Assembly: GCF_024213665.1 (NCBI RefSeq)
Contig: NZ_JANAVP010000041.1
Location: 1 to 54,206, forward strand
Length of the DNA: 54,206 nucleotides
Reading direction: 5' to 3'
DNA from: Streptomyces sp. A3M-1-3
Lineage (GTDB): Bacteria > Actinomycetota > Actinomycetes > Streptomycetales > Streptomycetaceae
The notes under the pieces were generated by a model. The model did no database searches, was not told the origin of the DNA, and saw only the letters and a program-made list of their open reading frames with translations. Shown here in pieces: positions 24,211 through 33,363 of this stretch (the first letter of the stretch is position 1; each line of letters opens with the position of its first letter). Position numbers and translations under genes: made by a program.

Positions 24211-26195
24211 TGGCCGTCCTCGCAGAGGCGGCCGCGCGCCCGGCGCCCGCGCGAGTCGGCCGCCGGGTCGTCGCGGCCGCGATCATCGCGGGCTGGCTCG
24301 CCCTGTGGCTGATCCTGCGCGGCACCCACACGCTTCCCCTCGGTACGGCCGACCTGACGCCGCTGCACCGCCGGTTCAACGAGATCAACGACGCCATCGG
24401 CGCAAGCCGTAACACCAACCCGGTCTTCCTCTACTTCTTCAACGAGATCCGGCTGGTCATCGACAACCTGGTCACGTTCATCCAGGCGCTGATCTCCCAG
24501 CCGTCGTTCGGCCGCCCGGTGCCCGCGGTCGGCTGGCTGGGCGTCGTCGCGGTCGTGGGCTACGCCTCGTGGGCGTTCGGCAATGTGCGGGTGGCGGCGC
24601 CGGCCGTCGCGGGTTTCGTCTTCTTCGGCCTTCAGGGGCTGTGGGAAGAGAGCATGGACACCCTCGCGCTCACCGTGGCGGCGGTCCTCGTGGCCCTGCT
24701 CATCGGCATCCCGCTCGGGGTGTGGGCAGGGCTGTCGGACCGGGTGAACCGGCTGGCCACTCCCGTGCTCGATTTCATGCAGACCATGCCGACGTTCGTG
24801 TATCTGGCGCCGCTGACGCTGTTCTTCCTCATCGGCCCGGCGTCCGCGACGATCGCCACACTGATCTTCGCGACGCCTCCGGCGGTACGCCTCACCGCGC
24901 ACGCCATCCGGTCGGTGCCCGGAACCACGGTCGAGGCGGCCGAGTCACTGGGGTCGACCCGGCGGCAGACGCTCACCAAGGTGCTGCTGCCGATGTCGAA
25001 GCGCACGATTGTGCTGGGCGTGAACCAGACGATCATGGCAGCACTGTCCATGGTCACGATTGCCGCGCTCATCGACGCACCCGGCCTCGGCAAGACCGTC
25101 GTCAAGGCGCTCCAGACGCTCGACGTGGGCGTGGCGTTCAACGCCGGTCTCGCCATCGTCGTCATGGCCATCGTGCTCGACCGGGTGACGACCGCGGCGA
25201 GCGTGAGGGTGGAGAACGCCCGGCGGGCACGCGGTCGTTCCTCACGATGGCGTCGGCCGCTGCTCTTCGCGGGCGGCGCGCTCACCGCCGTCTGCGTATG
25301 GCTGTCCCACACCTATGTGTGGGCGGCCCAGTTCCCCGACGGCATCGGTGTGGGCAGCGCGATCGCCAGTACGGCGGACTCGGCGACCGAGTGGTCGCAG
25401 AGCAGCCTGTCGGGCGTGACGAACGGGGTGCGCGATCTGCTCACCACGCTGCTGCTGAACCCCTTCGAGGAGCTGCTGACCGGCTCCCCGTGGTGGCTGG
25501 TCGGCGCGGTCGTGGTCGGGCTCGGGGCTGTGCTGGGAGGGTGGCGGGCCGGCGTCACGGCGGCGGTGTGTACGGCGCTGATCGTCGCGACCGGCTTGTG
25601 GCAGGACAGCATGACGACACTGGCCTCGACCATGGTGGCCACGGTGATCGTGATGGCTGTCGGTGTGGCCGTGGGAGTGTGGATGGGGCGCAGCGCCATG
25701 GCCGACCGGCTGGTCAGGCCCGTTCTCGACGCCGCGCAGACGATGCCGTCCTTCGTGTACCTGGTGCCTTTCCTGGCGCTGTTCGGCGCGAGCCGCTTCA
25801 CGGCCATCGTCGCCGCGATCGTCTATGCGGCCCCGGTGACGATAAAGATCATCGCGGACGGGGTGCGCGCGGTGCCGCCGACCACGGTGGAGGCGGCGAC
25901 GGCGGCCGGCTCGAGCACCTGGCAGATCATCGCCAAGGTGCAACTGCCGATGTCGCGCAGCGCCCTCAGCCTTGCCACCAATCAGGGCCTCATCTACGTG
26001 CTGTCGATGGTCGTGGTGGGCGGGCTGGTCGGGGCGGGAGCCCTCGGCTACGACGTCGTCGCCGGCTTCTCGCAGGGCCAGCTGTACGGCAAGGGCCTGG
26101 CCGCCGGCCTGGCCATCGTGCTGCTGGGCGTGATGTTCGACCGGATCACTCAAGCGGCGGCACACCGGGCCGCAAGGGCGCCCAGTGGGCGCTGA
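24210..26195 (+). CDS. Glycine betaine-type ABC permease with two fused transport domains
   Basis: This 661-residue membrane protein is about twice the normal ProW length. Two homologous permease domains follow one another. The first has ESMDTLALTVAAVLVALLIGIPLGV, QTMPTFVYLAPLTLF and the EAA-type loop VEAAESLGSTRRQTLTKVLLPM. The second repeats this as DSMTTLASTMVATVIVMAVGV, QTMPSFVYLVPFLALF and VEAATAAGSSTWQIIAKVQLPM. Each has several membrane spans, so one polypeptide can replace the usual permease dimer. The ATG at 24210 overlaps the ATPase stop. The substrate-binding lipoprotein gene follows. Confidence 0.9.
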   Translation: MAVLAEAAARPAPARVGRRVVAAAIIAGWLALWLILRGTHTLPLGTADLTPLHRRFNEINDAIGASRNTNPVFLYFFNEIRLVIDNLVTFIQALISQPSFGRPVPAVGWLGVVAVVGYASWAFGNVRVAAPAVAGFVFFGLQGLWEESMDTLALTVAAVLVALLIGIPLGVWAGLSDRVNRLATPVLDFMQTMPTFVYLAPLTLFFLIGPASATIATLIFATPPAVRLTAHAIRSVPGTTVEAAESLGSTRRQTLTKVLLPMSKRTIVLGVNQTIMAALSMVTIAALIDAPGLGKTVVKALQTLDVGVAFNAGLAIVVMAIVLDRVTTAASVRVENARRARGRSSRWRRPLLFAGGALTAVCVWLSHTYVWAAQFPDGIGVGSAIASTADSATEWSQSSLSGVTNGVRDLLTTLLLNPFEELLTGSPWWLVGAVVVGLGAVLGGWRAGVTAAVCTALIVATGLWQDSMTTLASTMVATVIVMAVGVAVGVWMGRSAMADRLVRPVLDAAQTMPSFVYLVPFLALFGASRFTAIVAAIVYAAPVTIKIIADGVRAVPPTTVEAATAAGSSTWQIIAKVQLPMSRSALSLATNQGLIYVLSMVVVGGLVGAGALGYDVVAGFSQGQLYGKGLAAGLAIVLLGVMFDRITQAAAHRAARAPSGR

Positions 26196-26213
26196 GGCAG
26201 AAGGGCAGGACAC

Positions 26214-27212
26214 GTGACAGGCAAGATCATTACAAGGCATTCGTCCGCGCGGAGGCGCGCCGGCGTGGCTTCTCTGGCGGCGCTGGCGCTCGCACTCAGC
26301 GGCTGCGGCGGCGCGAAGATCGGTGAGTCGGGCGCCGGCTCGGCGGACGCAAGCGCCGGGAAATGCGGTTCGTTCAACCTCGCCATCAACCCCTGGGTGG
26401 GCTACGAGGCGAACGCGGCCGTCATCGCGTACGTCGCCGAGAAGGACCTCGGGTGCTCGGTGACGAAGAAGGACCTCAAGGAGGAGGTCGCCTGGCAGGG
26501 CTTCGGCACCGGCGAGGTGGACGCGGTGGTCGAGAACTGGGGCCACCCGGACCTCAAGAAGAAGTACATCGACCAGCAGAAGACGGCCGTCGTGGCCGGC
26601 GAGACGGGCAACCAGGGCGTCATCGGCTGGTACGTGCCGCCGTGGATGGCGAAGAAGTACCCGGACATCACCGACTGGAAGAACCTGAACAAGTACGCGG
26701 CCCTGTTCAAGACGTCCGAGTCCGGCGGCAAGGGCCAGCTCCTGGACGGCGACCCGTCGTTCGTCACCAACGACGGCGCCCTGGTGAAGAATCTCAACCT
26801 CGATTACAAGGTGGTGTACGGGGGCAGCGAGACGGCGCTCATCCAGGCCTTCCGGCAGGCCGAGGCCAACAAGACACCGGTCATCGGGTACTTCTACGAA
26901 CCGCAGTGGCTCCTGTCGGAGATCAAGCTCGTCAAGGTGAACCTGCCGCCGTACAAGGACGGCTGCGACGCCGACACGGAGAAGATCGCCTGTGACTATC
27001 CGGAATACCCCCTGGACAAGATCGTCAGCAAGAAGTTCGCCGACTCCGGCAGCCCCGCCTACACACTCGTGAAGAACTTCACCTGGACGAACGAGGACCA
27101 GAACCTCGTGGCGAAGTACATCGCGCAGGACAAGATGTCGCCCGAAGACGCTGCGGCGAAGTGGGTCGAGGACCATCGCGACAAGGTCGACGCCTGGCTC
27201 GGGAAGGGCTGA
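26214..27212 (+). CDS. Glycine betaine ABC transporter substrate-binding lipoprotein
   Basis: This 332-residue exported lipoprotein has a positively charged N-terminus, a hydrophobic core and the lipobox LALSGCGG, with C31 as lipidation site. The mature part reads like ProX/OpuAC: INPWVGYEANAAVIAYV, WQGFGTGEVDAVVENWGHPD, GWYVPPWMAKKYPDI and GYFYEPQWLL. Aromatic residues there would cage the quaternary ammonium group. It starts with GTG at 26214 and is the last gene of the transporter operon, followed by a T-tailed terminator. Choline and glycine betaine are both possible ligands. Confidence 0.92.
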   Translation: MTGKIITRHSSARRRAGVASLAALALALSGCGGAKIGESGAGSADASAGKCGSFNLAINPWVGYEANAAVIAYVAEKDLGCSVTKKDLKEEVAWQGFGTGEVDAVVENWGHPDLKKKYIDQQKTAVVAGETGNQGVIGWYVPPWMAKKYPDITDWKNLNKYAALFKTSESGGKGQLLDGDPSFVTNDGALVKNLNLDYKVVYGGSETALIQAFRQAEANKTPVIGYFYEPQWLLSEIKLVKVNLPPYKDGCDADTEKIACDYPEYPLDKIVSKKFADSGSPAYTLVKNFTWTNEDQNLVAKYIAQDKMSPEDAAAKWVEDHRDKVDAWLGKG

Positions 27213-27246
27213 GCCGGAGCGGCGACGCAGCGATTACCAGCAGGAG

Positions 27247-27285
27247 CGGTGCCCGGCAAGCTGTCAAACAGCCCGCCGGGCACCG
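27247..27285 (+). terminator. Rho-independent terminator after the transporter operon
   Basis: Arms CGGTGCCCGGC (27247-27257) and GCCGGGCACCG (27275-27285) are perfectly complementary. They are followed by TTGTTTT. Confidence 0.8.
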
Positions 27286-27333
27286 TTGTTTTCGCGCGCT
27301 CCCGGACCGCTCCCCGACGGCCGGACGCACCTC

Positions 27334-27400
27334 TTGACACCACCCTCGACGACCGGCAATGTGAGTTGCGCAACCTGAAGCATGTTGCGCTGACAGCAAC
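27334..27400 (+). promoter_or_regulatory. Promoter and tandem operator before dimethylglycine oxidase
   Basis: TTGACA (27334-27339) is spaced 17 bp from CAATGT (27357-27362). Downstream are two 17-bp sites 19 bp apart: GTTGCG-CAACC-TGAAGC (27365-27381) and GTTGCG-CTGAC-AGCAAC (27384-27400). Both left half-sites are perfect. The pair covers the expected transcription start. Confidence 0.68.
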
Positions 27401-27429
27401 CAGACTGCTTCTGAAATGGAGGTGCGGCG

Positions 27430-29895
27430 ATGGCGGGACCACGTGTGGTCATCATCGGGGCGGGCGTCGTGGGAGCGGCGCTGGCAGACGAACTGTCCTC
27501 CGCAGGCTGGACCGATGTGACGGTCGTCGACCAGGGGCCGCTGCCCGCCACCGGCGGGTCGTCGTCCCATGCGCCGGGCCTGGTGTTCCAGACGAACCCT
27601 TCGAAGACCATGACGGAGATGGCCCGCTACACCGTGGAGAAGTTCTGCTCCCTCGACGTCGACGGGCAGCCGTGCTTTCTGCAGACCGGGGGGCTCGAGG
27701 TCGCCACGACCCCGGAACGCCTCACCGAACTCCGGCGCCGGCACGGCTGGATCACCGCCTGGGGCATCGAGGCCCGGCTGCTCGGCCCCGACGAGTGCGT
27801 CGAGCTGCACCCGCTGGTGGACCGGGGCCGCGTGCTCGGCGGTCTGCTGGTCCCCACCGACGGTCTGGCCAAGGCGGTGCTCGCGGTCGAGGCGCAGATC
27901 CGGCTGGCCACGGCCCGGGGCGTGCGCTTCCTCGCCCGCCACGAGGTCCTCGACATCCGTACGGAGGACGAGCGCGTCGCCGCCGTCGTCACGGACCAGG
28001 GCGAGATTCCCGCGGACATCGTCGTGTGCTGCGCCGGCATCTGGGGCCCCAAGGTCGCCCGCATGGTCGGGATGAACCTGCCGCTGACTCCACTGGCGCA
28101 TCAGCTGGCGTGGACCGGCCCGGTACCGGCACTGGCGGGGCAGACGGACGAGGCCGTCCGCCCGATCCTGCGGCACCAGGACGCGGACCTGTACTACCGC
28201 GACCGCTTCGACCGGCTCGGCATCGGGTACTACGGCCACCGCCCCATGCCGGTCTCGGCGGACGACATCGCCTCGGTGGGCTCCGCGGGGCAGATGCCCT
28301 CAGTCCTGCGGTTCACCGAGGACGACTTCGCCGAGGCATGGGCCGAGACCCAGGCGCTCCTGCCCGCGACGAGGGAAGCGAAGATCGAGGAGGGCATCAA
28401 CGGGCTCTTCTCCTTCACCACCGACGGTATGCCGTTGATGGGGGAGTCACCCGAGGTGAAGGGCTTCTGGGTCGCCGAGGCGGTATGGGTCACCCACTCC
28501 GCCGGGGTGGGCCGCGCCATGGCGGAATGGCTCGTCGACGGCTACTGCTCCTCCTTCGACCTGCACGAGTGCGACGTCAACCGCTTCGAGCCGCACCAGC
28601 TCGCCCCCGACTACGTACTGGCGCGCGACTGCCAGAACTTCGTCGAGGTCTACGACATCCTCCACCCACTCCAGCCGGCGGGAGCTCCGCGGCCGCTGCG
28701 CACCAGCCCGTTCCACGCCCGCGAGCAGGAGCTGGGCGCCTTCTTCCTGGAGGCGTCCGGCTGGGAACGGCCCCAGTGGTACGCCGCCAACGAACCCCTC
28801 CTGGCCGGGCGGGACATCCCGGTCCCCAACGACTGGGCCGCCCGCTATTGGTCGCCGATCGTCGGCGCCGAGGCCCAGGTCACTCGCGAGACCGTCGCGA
28901 TGTACGACATGACGGCCCTCAAGCGCCTGGAGGTCACCGGCCGCGGAGCCGCCGCGTTCCTCCAGTACCTGACCACGGCCAACGTCGACAAGTCCGTCGG
29001 CTCGGTGACCTACACCCTGATGCTGGCCGAGGACGGCGGGATCCGCAGCGACGTCACGGTCGCGCGGCTGGGCCGGGACCACTTCCAGGTCGGCGCGAAC
29101 GGCAATCCGGACCTCGACTGGTTCCACCGGAACCTGGCCGACTGGAGGCACCTCCCGGCGGCAGCCGGGGGAGGGTCCGTCGTCGTACGCGACGTTACGG
29201 CGGGCACCTGCTGCATCGGCCTGTGGGGGCCGAAGGCGCGCGACGTGCTCCAGCCGCTGGCCGACCAGGACTTCTCGAATGCCGGCCTGAAGTACTTTCG
29301 CGCCAAGCGCGCGCACATCGGTTCCGTCCCCGTCACCGCGATGCGCCTGAGTTACGTCGGCGAGCTCGGCTGGGAGCTGTACACAGGCGCCGACATGGGG
29401 CTGAAGCTGTGGGACACGCTCTGGGAGGCGGCCCGGCCTCACGGCGGCATCGCGGCCGGCCGGGGCGCGTTCAACAGCCTGCGCCTGGAGAAGGGCTACC
29501 GCTCGTTCGGCACGGACATGACGTACGAACACGACCCGTACGAGGCGGGTGTCGGCTTCGCCGTGAAGATGGACAAGGGCGACTTCATCGGCCGCACCGC
29601 ACTGGAGCGACGCGGGACGCAGGTCCGCCGCCGCCTCACATGCCTGACCATCGACGACTCACGCGCCGTGGTCATGGGCAAGGAGCCCGTGTACGACGGC
29701 GAGACCTGCGTCGGATACGTCACCAGCGCGGCCTACGGCTACACGATCGGCAAGGGCATCGCCTACGCCTGGCTGCCCGCGGAGCTGTCCACCCCGGGCC
29801 GCTCGCTGGGCATCGGTTACTTCGACCGGCGCGTCCCGGCGGTCGTCGCCGAGGAGCCGCTGTTCGATCCGTCGATGCAGCGCCTGCGTGGCTAG
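27430..29895 (+). CDS. Dimethylglycine oxidase
   Basis: This 821-residue fusion is close to the length of Arthrobacter dimethylglycine oxidase. The N-terminal half is a DAO-type FAD domain (VVIIGAGVVGAALADELSSAG). Its H47 in SSSHAPGLVFQTNPSKT corresponds to the family's covalent-flavin region. The C-terminal half is a GcvT-like folate domain (AMYDMTALKRLEVTG, AMRLSYVGELGWELY, LEKGYRSFGTDMT). It oxidises dimethylglycine to sarcosine and transfers the carbon to THF. GGAGGTG precedes the ATG. Residues about 573-583 (RHLPAAAGGGS) are encoded by a palindromic repeat and look like an in-frame insertion before VRDVTAGTCCIGLWGP. It leads the operon dmg oxidase-folD-glyA-sox. Confidence 0.93.
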   Translation: MAGPRVVIIGAGVVGAALADELSSAGWTDVTVVDQGPLPATGGSSSHAPGLVFQTNPSKTMTEMARYTVEKFCSLDVDGQPCFLQTGGLEVATTPERLTELRRRHGWITAWGIEARLLGPDECVELHPLVDRGRVLGGLLVPTDGLAKAVLAVEAQIRLATARGVRFLARHEVLDIRTEDERVAAVVTDQGEIPADIVVCCAGIWGPKVARMVGMNLPLTPLAHQLAWTGPVPALAGQTDEAVRPILRHQDADLYYRDRFDRLGIGYYGHRPMPVSADDIASVGSAGQMPSVLRFTEDDFAEAWAETQALLPATREAKIEEGINGLFSFTTDGMPLMGESPEVKGFWVAEAVWVTHSAGVGRAMAEWLVDGYCSSFDLHECDVNRFEPHQLAPDYVLARDCQNFVEVYDILHPLQPAGAPRPLRTSPFHAREQELGAFFLEASGWERPQWYAANEPLLAGRDIPVPNDWAARYWSPIVGAEAQVTRETVAMYDMTALKRLEVTGRGAAAFLQYLTTANVDKSVGSVTYTLMLAEDGGIRSDVTVARLGRDHFQVGANGNPDLDWFHRNLADWRHLPAAAGGGSVVVRDVTAGTCCIGLWGPKARDVLQPLADQDFSNAGLKYFRAKRAHIGSVPVTAMRLSYVGELGWELYTGADMGLKLWDTLWEAARPHGGIAAGRGAFNSLRLEKGYRSFGTDMTYEHDPYEAGVGFAVKMDKGDFIGRTALERRGTQVRRRLTCLTIDDSRAVVMGKEPVYDGETCVGYVTSAAYGYTIGKGIAYAWLPAELSTPGRSLGIGYFDRRVPAVVAEEPLFDPSMQRLRG
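29145..29175 (+). repeat. Palindromic repeat inside dimethylglycine oxidase
   Basis: GAGGCACCTCCCGGC followed by GGCAGCCGGGGGAGGG forms a hairpin of the same family as 4328-4371. It is read in the same frame in both genes, giving His-Leu-Pro followed by a Gly-rich end. Confidence 0.6.
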
Positions 29896-29929
29896 ACCCC
29901 GGGCAATCCCCGCCCACGAAGGGATGAAT

Positions 29930-30823
29930 GTGAGCGCAAAGATCCTCGACGGCAAGCGGACCGCGGCTGCCGTCCGTGCCGAACTCGCCGTGCGCGTGGC
30001 GGCGTTGGCCGAGCGCGGCGTCACACCGGGACTCGGCACCGTGCTGGTCGGCGACGACCCCGGCAGCCGCGCCTATGTGGGAGGCAAGCACCGCGACTGC
30101 GCGGAGGCCGGGATCACCTCGATCCGGCGCGAGCTCCCCGCCGACGCCACGCAGGAACAGGTGGAACGCGTCGTCGACGAACTCAACGCCGACCCCGCGT
30201 GCACCGGCTACATCGTCCAACTGCCCCTGCCGCGCGGGCTCGACGCCAAGGCCGTGCTGGAGCGGATGGACCCGGCGAAGGACGCCGACGGCCTGCACCC
30301 CGCCAACCTCGGCCGGCTGGTGCTCGGCGTCGACGCCCCGCTGCCCTGCACCCCGCGCGGAATCGTCGAACTGCTGCGCCGCCACGACATCCCGCTCGCC
30401 GGGGCCCGGGTCTGCGTGATCGGCCGCGGCATCACCGTCGGCCGCCCGATCGGCCTGCTGCTCACCCGTAAGTCGGAGAACGCGACGGTCACGTTGTGCC
30501 ACACGGGTACGAAAGGCATCTCGTGGCATGTTCGTGAAGCGGACGTCGTCGTCGCGGCGGCCGGCTCACCCGGGCTCATCACACGGGAGATGGTCCGGCC
30601 CGGGGCGGCCGTGCTCGACGTCGGCATCACCCGCACCGAAGAAGGGCTGCTCGGCGATGTGCATCCGGACGTCGCCGACGTCGCGGGATGGCTCGCGCCC
30701 ATGCCCGGCGGAGTGGGCCCCATGACCCGGGCGATGCTGCTGGCCAATGTCGTCGAGGCGGCCGAGCGTGCCGCCGCCTCCGCTGATTCCTCCATGACCC
30801 CACGTTCGAGGCAGGCCGTATGA
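29930..30823 (+). CDS. folD: Bifunctional methylene-THF dehydrogenase/methenyl-THF cyclohydrolase
   Basis: This protein of about 297 residues has the FolD motifs VGDDPGSRAYVGGKHRDC, GYIVQLPLPRGLDAKAVLE, DADGLHPANLGRL, the NADP site VIGRGITVGRPIGLLL and PMPGGVGPMTRAMLL. One point is odd: FolD normally has a catalytic Lys in a YxxxK motif, and here YVGGKHR supplies it. It interconverts 5,10-methylene-THF and 10-formyl-THF, linking demethylation to PurU. GAAGGG lies six bases before the GTG at 29930; an in-frame ATG at 29924 abuts that site and is less likely. The stop overlaps the glyA start. Confidence 0.93.
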   Translation: MSAKILDGKRTAAAVRAELAVRVAALAERGVTPGLGTVLVGDDPGSRAYVGGKHRDCAEAGITSIRRELPADATQEQVERVVDELNADPACTGYIVQLPLPRGLDAKAVLERMDPAKDADGLHPANLGRLVLGVDAPLPCTPRGIVELLRRHDIPLAGARVCVIGRGITVGRPIGLLLTRKSENATVTLCHTGTKGISWHVREADVVVAAAGSPGLITREMVRPGAAVLDVGITRTEEGLLGDVHPDVADVAGWLAPMPGGVGPMTRAMLLANVVEAAERAAASADSSMTPRSRQAV

Positions 30824-32121
30824 ACGCCCACCAGCCCCAAGCCGCAGCCCTGCTCGACACGCCGCTCGCGGAGCTGGACCCGGAGGTCCACGCGGCGGTC
30901 CGCGCGGAACTCGCCCGCCAGCAGACCACGCTGGAGATGATCGCGTCGGAGAACTTCGCCCCGGCCGCGGTGATGGAGGCCCAGGGCTCGGTCCTCACCA
31001 ACAAGTACGCCGAGGGCTACCCGGGACGCCGTTACTACGGCGGATGCGAACACGTCGATGTGACCGAACGGCTGGCGATCGAGCGGGTCAAGACGCTGTT
31101 CGGCGCGGGATTCGCCAACGTCCAGCCGCACTCCGGGGCGCAGGCCAACATCGCTGTGTTCTTCGCGCTGCTGGAACCCGGCGACACGATCCTCGGCCTC
31201 GACCTCGCGCACGGCGGGCACCTGACGCACGGCATGCGTATCAACTACTCGGGCCGGATGATGAACGTCGTTCCCTACCACGTCAGTGAGACGGACGGTC
31301 TGGTCGACATGGACGAGGTGGAGCGGCTGGCCAAGGAGCACCGGCCCAAGATGATCATTGCGGGCTGGTCGGCGTACCCGCGGCAGCTGGACTTCGCCGC
31401 CTTCCGCCGGATCGCGGACGAGGTCGGTTCGCATCTGATGGTCGACATGGCGCACTTCGCCGGACTCGTAGCGGCCGGGCTGCACCCGAACCCGGTTCCA
31501 CACGCCCATGTGACCACCACGACGACGCACAAGACGCTCGGCGGACCGCGCGGTGGCGTCATCCTCACCGATGACGCCGGCCTCGCCAAGAAGATCAACT
31601 CAGCGGTGTTCCCCGGCATGCAGGGCGGCCCGCTCGAACATGTCATCGCGGCAAAGGCCGTGGCCTTCAAGCTGGCCGCATCGCAGGCCTTCGCCGAGCG
31701 CCAGGTCCGTACGCTCGCCGGCGCGCGGATCCTGGCCGAGCGGCTCGCCCGTCCCGACGCGGCGGCGGCCGGAGTGAAGGTACTCACCGAAGGCACCGAC
31801 GTACACCTGGTCCTGGTCGATCTGCGGTCGTCGGAGCTGGACGGCAAGCAGGCCGAGGACCTGCTTCACCGGATCGGCATCACGGTCAACCGCAACGCGG
31901 TGCCGTTCGACCCCCGCCCGCCCATGGTCACCTCGGGCCTGCGCATCGGCACACCCGCGACGGCCACCCGGGGCTTCGGCGACGAGGACTTCGCCGAGGT
32001 CGCCGACGTCATCGCGCTCGCCCTGCAACCCGCCCCCGACGTCCCCGCACTGCGCGCCCGTATCCGCATCCTCGCCGCCAAGCACCCGCTCTACCCGCAC
32101 CTGTCAGGAGACGCGCGATGA
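30820..32121 (+). CDS. glyA: Serine hydroxymethyltransferase
   Basis: This 433-residue PLP enzyme has the signatures TLEMIASENFAPAAVMEAQGS, YAEGYPGRRYYGGCEHVD, MVDMAHFAGLVAAGLHPNPV and the PLP-Lys loop VTTTTTHKTLGGPRGG. It converts glycine plus 5,10-methylene-THF to serine, consuming both final products of sarcosine oxidation. Its place inside the catabolic operon, overlapping folD and soxB by ATGA junctions, marks it as a pathway copy; a second, housekeeping glyA is expected elsewhere. Standard family length and motifs; nothing missing. Confidence 0.95.
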   Translation: MNAHQPQAAALLDTPLAELDPEVHAAVRAELARQQTTLEMIASENFAPAAVMEAQGSVLTNKYAEGYPGRRYYGGCEHVDVTERLAIERVKTLFGAGFANVQPHSGAQANIAVFFALLEPGDTILGLDLAHGGHLTHGMRINYSGRMMNVVPYHVSETDGLVDMDEVERLAKEHRPKMIIAGWSAYPRQLDFAAFRRIADEVGSHLMVDMAHFAGLVAAGLHPNPVPHAHVTTTTTHKTLGGPRGGVILTDDAGLAKKINSAVFPGMQGGPLEHVIAAKAVAFKLAASQAFAERQVRTLAGARILAERLARPDAAAAGVKVLTEGTDVHLVLVDLRSSELDGKQAEDLLHRIGITVNRNAVPFDPRPPMVTSGLRIGTPATATRGFGDEDFAEVADVIALALQPAPDVPALRARIRILAAKHPLYPHLSGDAR

Positions 32122-33350
32122 GCCCCCGCACCCCTGGTGCCGACCTCCCCGAGCACCCCGAATGGCTGTGGCGCACGCCCGAGCCCAAGCGCAGTTACGA
32201 CGTCGTGATCGTGGGCGGCGGCGGACACGGCCTCGCCACGGCCCACTACCTGGCCAAGAACCACGGCATCACCAACGTCGCCGTGCTCGAGAAGGGCTGG
32301 CTCGCGGGCGGCAACATGGCCCGCAACACCACCATCATCCGGTCCAACTACCTGTGGGAGGAGAGCGCCGGGATCTACGAGCACGCGCTCAAGCTGTGGG
32401 AGGGGCTGGAGGACGATCTCAACTACCCGATCCTCTTCTCCCAGCGCGGCGTGCTGAACCTCGCCCACAGCCTCCAGGACGTACGTGACAGCGTGCGCCG
32501 GGTGGAGGCCAACCGGCTGGGCGGCGTGGACGCCGAGTGGCTCGACCCCCAGCAGGTCAAGGAGGTCTGCCCGATCGTCAACATCTCGCAGGAGGTGCGC
32601 TACCCGGTCCTGGGGGCGACGTACCAGCCGCGTGCGGGCATCGCCAAGCACGACCATGTCGCCTGGGGCCTCGCCCGCGCCGCCGACGCCGCCGGCATCG
32701 ACCTCATCCAGAACTGCGAGGTCACCGGCATCGACATACAGGACGGCCGGGTCACCGGGGTCCGCACCTCGCTGGGCCCGATCGCCACGGGCAAGGTGGC
32801 CCTGTGCGCCGCCGGCCACTCGTCGGTACTCGCCGCGATGGCCGGATTCGACGTACCGGTCCAGAGCCACCCGCTGCAGGCCCTGGTCTCCGAGCTGCTC
32901 GAACCGGTGCATCCCACCGTCGTCATGTCGAACGCGGTGCACGTGTACGTCAGCCAGGCACACAAGGGCGAACTCGTCATGGGTGCCGGCATCGACGCGT
33001 ACAACTCCTACACCCAGCGCGGCGCGTTCCACATCATCGAACGCCAGATGGCAGCCGCACTCGAGCTGTTCCCGGTCTTCGCCCGCGCCCACGTCCTGCG
33101 CACCTGGGGTGGAATCGTCGACGTCAGCCCCGACGCCTCCCCGATCGTCGGACTCACCCCCGTGGACCAGCTGTACCTCAACTGCGGCTGGGGCACCGGC
33201 GGCTTCAAGGCCACACCGGGAGTCGGCTGGACCTTCGCGCACACCATCGCCCACGACCAGCCGCACCCGCTCAACGCCCCCTTCACGCTCGAACGCTTCA
33301 CCACCGGCGCGCTCGTCGACGAGCACGGCGCGGCCGCGGTGGCCCACTGA
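32118..33350 (+). CDS. soxB: Sarcosine oxidase beta subunit
   Basis: This 410-residue flavoprotein has the FAD motif DVVIVGGGGHGLATAHYLAKNHG and the element GGNMARNTTIIRSNYL typical of the tetrameric enzyme. The stretch GIAKHDHVAWGL (His178/His180) corresponds to the region where relatives attach FMN covalently. GTGGFKATPGVGW lies near the C-terminus. It forms the catalytic core that oxidises sarcosine to glycine. The ATG overlaps the glyA stop. It is followed by soxD, soxA and soxG in the usual BDAG order. Confidence 0.95.
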   Translation: MSPRTPGADLPEHPEWLWRTPEPKRSYDVVIVGGGGHGLATAHYLAKNHGITNVAVLEKGWLAGGNMARNTTIIRSNYLWEESAGIYEHALKLWEGLEDDLNYPILFSQRGVLNLAHSLQDVRDSVRRVEANRLGGVDAEWLDPQQVKEVCPIVNISQEVRYPVLGATYQPRAGIAKHDHVAWGLARAADAAGIDLIQNCEVTGIDIQDGRVTGVRTSLGPIATGKVALCAAGHSSVLAAMAGFDVPVQSHPLQALVSELLEPVHPTVVMSNAVHVYVSQAHKGELVMGAGIDAYNSYTQRGAFHIIERQMAAALELFPVFARAHVLRTWGGIVDVSPDASPIVGLTPVDQLYLNCGWGTGGFKATPGVGWTFAHTIAHDQPHPLNAPFTLERFTTGALVDEHGAAAVAH

Positions 33351-33363
33351 GGAGCTCTTGCCC

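Noticed and set aside
27213..32121. Glycine riboswitch before the dimethylglycine oxidase, folD or glyA genes
   Set aside because: No tandem aptamer-like conserved elements seen; the leader is short and filled by the promoter and operator pair.
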